From assembly GCA_964036665.1 (NCBI GenBank), contig OZ038528.1, forward strand, positions 10,980,501-11,044,500: 64,000 nucleotides of DNA, read 5' to 3'. Source of the DNA: Gordius sp. MW1. Taxonomy: Eukaryota > Nematomorpha > Gordioida > Gordea > Gordiidae. Position 1 is the first letter of the stretch, and every line of letters starts with the position of its first letter. The notes beneath the pieces are model-generated. The model did not search any database, was not told the origin of the DNA, and was given only the letters and a program-made list of their open reading frames with translations. Shown one piece after another: positions 63,207-64,000 of the stretch. A program made the position numbers and the translations under genes.

Positions 63207-64000
63207 TCTCGCAGCTTAAAACCTCTTTTCGGAAGTCAATCGAGGATAATAGGATTCTCAAATTGGCTTACTTTTATATATTTTTTCATGCTCTTTCACA
63301 TAGAATCGAAAAAAAAATATTTTTAACTCAAAATTTTTCACATATTTTTCTTTGAACCGTATTCATCCGAAAAAAGTTGTCGTTTTCAGACGTGGTTTCC
63401 ATGATAAAAAGTAATAATTTATCAGAATCAGAAAACTATTACTTTGAAATCATGATCGCATAGTGCATTTTTGAAAAATTAAGCACTCACGTTGCGATAC
63501 AACAAACTAATCGCAACAATAAAACGTTGTCTTTGGTCAAAATGATAGTTCTCGTAGCTTAAAACCTCTTTTTGGAAGTCAATAGAGGATAATAGGATTC
63601 TCAAATTGGCCTACTTTTATATATTTTTTCATGCTCTTTCACATAGAATCAAAAAAAAATAATATTTTTACCTCAAAATTTTTCACATATTATTCTTTGA
63701 ATCGTATTCATCCGATAAAAGTTGTCGTTTTCCGACGTGGTTTCCATGATAAAAAGTAAAAATTTATCAGAATCAAAAAACTATTACTTTGAAATCATGA
63801 TCGCATAGTGCATTTTTGAAAAATTAAGCACTCACGTTGCGATACAACAAACTAATCGCAACAATAAAACGTTGTCTTTTGTCAAAATGATAGTTCTCGC
63901 AGCTTAAAACCTCTTTTCGGAAGTCAATCGATGATAATAGGATTCTCATATTGGCCTACTTTTATATATTTTTTCATGCTATTTCACATAGAATCGAAAA
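63207..64000. repeat. Domain K, 7-unit HOR, copy 2 (runs off the window)
   Basis: It repeats GTAATAATTT (61001/63411), TATTATTCTTTGAATCG (61279/63689) and CTCATATTGG at +2410. It has its own changes: GAAAAAAG for GAAGAAAG, CTTTGGTCAAAATG, and CTTTTTGGAAGTC. The array continues beyond base 64000. Confidence 0.88.

Larger units (their letters stand above)
1..64000. repeat. AT-rich satellite DNA array, unit about 344 bp, about 186 head-to-tail units
   Basis: The phrase TCTCGCAGCTTAAAACC, or a one-base variant, recurs every 341-350 bp from base 1 to the end, always in the same orientation. Early starts are at 1, 342, 687, 1031, 1375 and 1720. The sequence between starts is the same throughout, apart from substitutions and small indels. 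A hand-built consensus is 345 bp with about 105 G or C (30%). No interruption by foreign sequence, no inversion and no array edge was seen. All stretches between the finer features below are filled with this unit. Every reading frame on either strand is closed within about one unit, so no protein is annotated. The family is not one I recognise. A centromeric or pericentromeric location is inferred from size, purity and higher-order structure. Confidence 0.98.

Noticed and set aside
1-64000. CRISPR array
   Set aside because: The period is 344 bp and the whole unit is repeated. There are no short repeats separated by unique spacers, and no cas genes.
1-64000. Transposon-derived array (terminal repeats, target duplications, transposase)
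   Set aside because: No terminal repeats bound the unit, no target duplications are seen at any place, and no transposase-like frame exists. The internal dyads are too short to be called terminal inverted repeats.
1-64000. Telomeric repeats or rDNA/5S spacer
   Set aside because: No TTAGG or TTAGGG runs and no rRNA-like segments were found in any unit.

Overview
The whole 64 kb window is one uninterrupted, head-to-tail tandem array of an AT-rich satellite DNA. The repeat unit is usually 343-345 bp, so about 186 units fit in the window. All units read in the same direction. Both window edges fall inside the array, so no flanking unique sequence is seen. I found no credible protein-coding gene, tRNA, rRNA, transposon, CRISPR array or other single-copy sequence. 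The short open frames (60-88 codons) recur once per unit or once per higher-order copy, and they exist only because a point change or small indel removed a stop codon. A hand count on one typical unit gives about 30% G+C and 13 CpG sites, which is more CpG than expected by chance. I use the sequence TCTCGCAGCTTAAAACC as an arbitrary start of each unit.

The source must be a eukaryote: long homogeneous arrays of units about two nucleosomes long, with nested higher-order repeats (HORs), are typical of pericentromeric or centromeric heterochromatin. Low G+C together with undepleted CpG fits an animal with sparse DNA methylation, such as many invertebrates, but this is inference. I do not recognise the satellite family and cannot name the species.

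Layout, from shared diagnostic variants: 1-9983 is a patchwork of long-range duplications (offsets of 7, 15, 16 and 18 units). 9984-15152 holds 7- and 8-unit offsets and a run with a changed dyad arm. 15153-16529 is a duplicated dimer. 16530-25069 is the most heterogeneous part, with truncated units and a run of three alike units. 25070-29193 is three copies of a 4-unit HOR (1375 bp). 29884-36064 is a 7-unit HOR (2405 bp) with a chimeric unit at a copy junction. 36065-42898 is two apparently identical copies of a 10-unit HOR (3417 bp). 42899-44966 is rearranged units of that same HOR. 44967-52185 is a 6-unit HOR (2062 bp) whose third copy has grown to 9 units. 52530-54589 and 54590-57363 are trimer-based. 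57364-58738 and 59080-60453 are dimer-based. 60797 to the end is a 7-unit HOR (2410 bp) whose second copy leaves the window.

No genes work together here. Any function would lie in the repeat itself: nucleosome phasing, protein binding at conserved dyads inside each unit, or transcription of satellite RNA. The two best leads are a near-universal 8-bp inverted repeat (GTTGCGAT, 11-nt spacer, ATCGCAAC) in the slowest-changing part of the unit, and the well-preserved record of unequal exchange left by nested HORs and chimeric units.
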